DNA from: Spirosoma endbachense
Lineage (GTDB): Bacteria; Bacteroidota; Bacteroidia; Cytophagales; Spirosomataceae
Direction of reading: 5' to 3'
DNA length: 64,000 nt
Assembly: GCF_010233585.1 (NCBI RefSeq)
Contig: NZ_CP045997.1
Coordinates: forward strand, 9,632,775 to 9,696,774
The position numbers and the translations under genes were made by a program. Every line of letters starts with the position of its first letter. The stretch's first letter is position 1. The notes beneath the pieces are model-generated. The model saw only the letters and a program-made list of their open reading frames with translations, made no database searches and was not told the origin of the DNA. Below, piece by piece: positions 61,344 to 64,000 of this stretch.

Positions 61344-61665
61344 TTTAAGTAAAGGCTAAAAGTAGCGCAGAAAGCGATGAACTTTTGAGTCGCTGGCTTT
61401 ATTTAGGCTGCCTGACTATCAGGTGGCTCTCTTCTCTAATTCTACCCCATTTTATTCGGTTAATTTATAACAATCAGCCACAAATTTACTTGTGAGCCAG
61501 ACCATTGTTGCCAGGCCACTTGCTGGTTGAGTTGCTGGCTGCCATTTTAGTGAGCCTATCATTAAACATAACCGTTCGTACAAAAAGTGGCTGAAAATCA
61601 ACAACGGATAGGCTACTATTGTACTATCAAAATGATATCATTTCCTGGCCTTAGATTTTACGGTT
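61344..61665. other. Intergenic region before the Band 7 gene
   Basis: 322 bp with no gene I support. It contains only loose AT-rich stretches and a repeated GCTGGC/GCCAG theme near 61500-61550. The 82-codon frame that begins at 61587 overlaps the Band 7 gene out of frame and is spurious. Confidence 0.4.
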
Positions 61666-62514
61666 ATGCAAGAGAAAAAGCTTACATCGATTTCGGGTTA
61701 TCTGTTTTTACTACTGGGTTTAGGCTGTTTTGGATTAGCCGTCTTTCTGTTTGCCTACAGCCCCATCCTGGGGGGATTCATGTCTTTGCTTGGCGCTTTT
61801 ATCCTGAAAGGGATTATGATTATTTATCCCAATGAAGGACTGGCGGCTACCTTCTTCGGCGATTATGTCGGAACCATCAAGCAAACGGGCCTGCAATGGG
61901 TGAATCCATTATACAGCAAACAGAAGATTAGCTTACGTGCCCGGAACCTGAATGGACAGACCCTGAAAGTGAACGATAAAATGGGGAATCCGATCGAAAT
62001 TGCGGCTGTCGTTGTCTGGCAGGTATCCGATACGGCAAGGGCATTATTTGATGTCGATAACTACGTAAATTTCGTGCAGATTCAATCCGAAGCGGCCGTA
62101 CGATTTTTGGCGAGTTCGCACGCATACGACAACATAGAAGACGAACACGAAGCAGTTACTTTGCGGGACAATACGGGTCAGATTAACAAATTTCTGGAGC
62201 AGGAACTGGACGAGCGATTGAGCCAGGCGGGTGTTCGCGTTATGGAGGCACGCATTAGTCACCTGGCGTATGCACCCGAAATTGCGGGTGCGATGCTACA
62301 ACGTCAGCAAGCTACGGCCGTTGTGGCGGCCAGGAAGCAGATTGTTGAAGGAGCGGTCGGCATGGTTGAAATGGCACTGATGCGACTGGCCGAAAAAGGA
62401 GTCGTTGAACTGGACGAAGAACGTAAAGCCGCTATGGTGAGCAACCTGCTCGTAGTATTATGTGGTGAAAAATCAGTTAGCCCAGTTGTGAATGCAGGAA
62501 CGCTTTATCAATAA
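61666..62514 (+). CDS. SPFH/Band 7 (stomatin-like) membrane protein
   Basis: 282 residues. Two N-terminal membrane segments ([38 protein letters not shown]) precede a Band 7 domain ([27 protein letters not shown] ... [27 protein letters not shown]). Band 7 proteins form membrane scaffolds that recruit proteases. The next gene encodes an Arc-type DNA-binding protein, a pairing seen in several bacteria. An inverted repeat lies between them. Confidence 0.9.
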   Translation: MQEKKLTSISGYLFLLLGLGCFGLAVFLFAYSPILGGFMSLLGAFILKGIMIIYPNEGLAATFFGDYVGTIKQTGLQWVNPLYSKQKISLRARNLNGQTLKVNDKMGNPIEIAAVVVWQVSDTARALFDVDNYVNFVQIQSEAAVRFLASSHAYDNIEDEHEAVTLRDNTGQINKFLEQELDERLSQAGVRVMEARISHLAYAPEIAGAMLQRQQATAVVAARKQIVEGAVGMVEMALMRLAEKGVVELDEERKAAMVSNLLVVLCGEKSVSPVVNAGTLYQ

Positions 62515-62520
62515 GTGTAA

Positions 62521-62596
62521 GCAGCAGGCAAGGCGTAATAGGCAGTTGACAGTGTGAATCCCATCCGTGAATTGCCTACTACGCCTTGCCTGCTGC
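62521..62596. repeat. 24-bp inverted repeat between the Band 7 and Arc genes
   Basis: GCAGCAGGCAAGGCGTAATAGGCA-like arm (62521-62544) pairs with 62573-62596 with one mismatch, around a 28-base loop. It starts six bases after the Band 7 stop and ends 24 bases before the Arc start. Confidence 0.75.
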
Positions 62597-62620
62597 CTGC
62601 TCTTATTGCCTATTGAGATT

Positions 62621-62815
62621 ATGGCGGCAGAAAAAAAAGCTTTTGTATTACGTATTCAGCCTGAAACCCTGAAGGAACTGGAGCGTTGGGCACAGGAAGA
62701 ATTTCGGAGTGTGAACGGGCAGATTGAATACCTGCTGAACGATGCCCTTCGAAAACGAAAAAAACGCCCAAAAGACACACCGGAAAGCGGGCCTGAAACG
62801 CCTATGGATAGCTAA
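62621..62815 (+). CDS. Arc family ribbon-helix-helix DNA-binding protein
   Basis: 64 residues from the ATG at 62621. AFVLRIQPETLKELERWAQEEFRSVNGQIEYLLNDALRKR is a ribbon-helix-helix of the Arc type; the basic/acidic tail follows. It probably binds DNA as a dimer. In the same transcript as the Band 7 gene (106 bp apart), it may regulate or be linked to that membrane scaffold. The 14 bases of its end overlap the convergent neighbour. Confidence 0.88.
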   Translation: MAAEKKAFVLRIQPETLKELERWAQEEFRSVNGQIEYLLNDALRKRKKRPKDTPESGPETPMDS

Positions 62816-63503
62816 CAGGAGCGGGCTCCTGCGTGTAGCCAGCTCCTCTGGCTGAAGCCGTTTTGGGATCGTGCTGTACTAAAAAATTGTAATGGTCGAT
62901 CAATACCAGTCGACCAAGCAGTGTATGGTCATTGATGTTATGGCTTATTATGTACTGCCGCATCTCTTCGCCATAAGCGGTTAGCAGAGGCTCGTAGATG
63001 TCCAGATTGAATCGGTCGAATGCTCTCAACTGACCAGCATCGTAGACAAAGTAGTCAAAAAAGTCGTTGGTTTGAGCGAGCGACGGTTGATCGTTGTAAT
63101 AAGCTGGATGGTTGAACAGGCGCTTGAATAAGCCCTGTGACTTTCGTAGTCGACGAACCACGGCTAATGAACCATCCATATAGATTTCAAAAAATGCGGA
63201 TTTCGCTTGTTTATTGACTAAAGTTGGCAGAACGAGAAAGTTTCGTTGTTTATGAAACGAGTAATCAAACCAGCCAAATTGTTGGACCTGAGTAGCGGAG
63301 AAGGCACGGACGCGGCCGTCAGACTGGCGCAATAATACGATCTCTGTTTTCCAGTTATACGATAACTCTCCTTCAAGTGTAACTTTATTGAAGAGCATCA
63401 TCTGGCCCTTATGCCAAACTGAGGATGGTAAAGCCGACGACTTGACAGGCGAAAAGAAAACTATAATTAGTACTATTTTGCTAAATAGATATACGTTTTT
63501 CAT
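62802..63503 (-). CDS. Hypothetical secreted protein
   Basis: 233 residues from the ATG at 63503, where a signal peptide starts (MKNVYLFSKIVLIIVFFSPVKSSA). The mature part has WHKGQMMLFNKVTLEGELSYNWKTEIVLLRQSDGRVRAFSATQVQQF, a short beta-rich domain recalling SH3-like folds, then a mixed helical region. No family is recognised. It overlaps the end of the Arc gene by 14 bp, convergently. Confidence 0.65.
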   Translation of the reverse strand: MKNVYLFSKIVLIIVFFSPVKSSALPSSVWHKGQMMLFNKVTLEGELSYNWKTEIVLLRQSDGRVRAFSATQVQQFGWFDYSFHKQRNFLVLPTLVNKQAKSAFFEIYMDGSLAVVRRLRKSQGLFKRLFNHPAYYNDQPSLAQTNDFFDYFVYDAGQLRAFDRFNLDIYEPLLTAYGEEMRQYIISHNINDHTLLGRLVLIDHYNFLVQHDPKTASARGAGYTQEPAPVSYP

Positions 63504-63883
63504 AACCGCTACTAGTTTGTTGGATAAGACACCTGTTGAGGTATACATCGATCTGAGATGGAAAAATGTACTGACTCTTTAGGCAAGTTAACAAACAGAT
63601 AGATGCCTGAATAGTAGCGGAAAAATTGTCCTATTGGTCTGATTTTGATTATGTTAAGATAGAATAGAATAGATAATGGAAAAATGGGCCGGTATTGGAT
63701 TATTTTCTTTTTTGCTTAAAATGAATCGTGTATAAACATTTATTTTGTGGCTATCGGTTTTTGCGGTTATTTTTATCGACTTGAAATAATACAAAAAAGG
63801 CACCCCGCATGGAGGTGCCTTTTTGTATTATTTGTCGAAATTTTAGTAAAGCTTTATTCGGAAATAGAAAATATTAACTGATG
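63504..63883. other. Intergenic region with terminator
   Basis: 380 bp without a gene. It contains the intrinsic terminator at 63788-63829 and an AT-rich stretch around 63640-63760 that could hold the promoter of the hypothetical secreted protein (minus strand). Otherwise I see nothing. Confidence 0.45.
63788..63829. terminator. Rho-independent terminator, probably bidirectional
   Basis: AAAAAGGCACC pairs with GGTGCCTTTTT around a 9-base loop, with A- and T-rich flanks that extend the stem (one bulged A). It lies 55 bp past the stop of the edge-truncated minus-strand gene. Confidence 0.88.
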
Positions 63884-64000
63884 TTACGCCAACTCCATTT
63901 GTGGATGTTGGCTGAGTTGATTTTTGAGGACGGCCAGTTCCGCAAAAGCCGCTTGCAGGGCTTTGAGGTATAACCGCCCTTTCAAGGCAAAATGATTGGT
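63884..64000 (-). CDS. C-terminal end of an unidentified protein, cut by the window edge
   Basis: 38 residues plus stop in a frame that runs off the right edge. The visible end (LKGRLYLKALQAAFAELAVLKNQLSQHPQ) is helical and Leu/Ala/Gln-rich. It resembles the tail of a coiled-coil-containing protein, or possibly a transposase, but I cannot identify it. An intrinsic terminator 55 bp beyond the stop supports a real gene end. Confidence 0.5.
   Translation of the reverse strand, partial: TNHFALKGRLYLKALQAAFAELAVLKNQLSQHPQMELA

Noticed and set aside
63884..64000. Transposase identification for the edge gene
   Set aside because: Only 38 residues are visible and they contain no diagnostic transposase motif, so no element is claimed.

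Overview
The window looks like a chromosomal segment of a Bacteroidota bacterium of the Cytophagales, most like Spirosoma or a close relative (inference). The signs are a gldD gliding-motility lipoprotein, a secreted protein ending in a gliding-motility-associated (type IX secretion) C-terminal domain, a TonB-dependent receptor, AIM24-family and MCE proteins, a 5-box promoter of the TAnnTTTG type, about 50% GC in most genes, and few Shine-Dalgarno-like sites. No rRNA, tRNA, CRISPR array, prophage or intact insertion sequence was recognised.

Layout. 1-5.5 kb: the 3' part of a very large metallophosphoesterase/outer-membrane barrel fusion, a membrane class III cyclase with altered active-site residues, and a small secreted protein. 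5.6-9.5 kb: a regulatory and redox block, with a TetR regulator flanked by two copies of a perfect 14-bp operator, two short-chain dehydrogenases and an AraC regulator. 9.5-16.8 kb: CsaA, a quinoprotein sugar dehydrogenase, a TonB receptor preceded by two tandem ModE-like operators and a ModE-type regulator without a molybdate-binding domain, then a membrane patatin phospholipase. 16.9-20.6 kb: cydAB and endonuclease V. 21-25.8 kb: a LuxR-type response regulator, an unannotated 46-residue peptide gene with a duplicated KNPPVRPE motif, a TPR sensor kinase and a PQQ-repeat lipoprotein.

25.8-37.2 kb: an S41 peptidase, a membrane AraC regulator, a lipoprotein, a translationally coupled two-gene operon (29504-32436) rich in His/Asp motifs that I cannot assign to a described system, a sugar isomerase, an App1-like phosphatase, an AT-rich glycosidase-like gene and a TIGR04282 transferase. 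37.2-46.3 kb: housekeeping genes (ridA, gltX, gldD, cytochrome c, acyl-CoA carboxylase beta, MCE protein, amidase). 46.3-64 kb: lptD, ribBA, a type IX secreted protein, ybaB, a family 2 glycosyltransferase, pspC, a cold-shock gene, lysS, two esterases, an MBL hydrolase, a Band 7/Arc pair and an edge-truncated gene.

The genes serve mainly envelope biogenesis (LptD, amidase, MCE, patatin, Omp85 fusion), respiration (bd oxidase, cytochrome c), translation (two tRNA synthetases) and signalling. A recurrent trait is long, nearly perfect inverted repeats between genes; at least eleven were found, some sharing sequence with each other. The strongest candidates for undescribed biology are the His-motif operon, the duplicated-motif peptide next to a two-component system, the tri-domain phosphatase/kinase-like/barrel fusion and the ModE-controlled TonB receptor.
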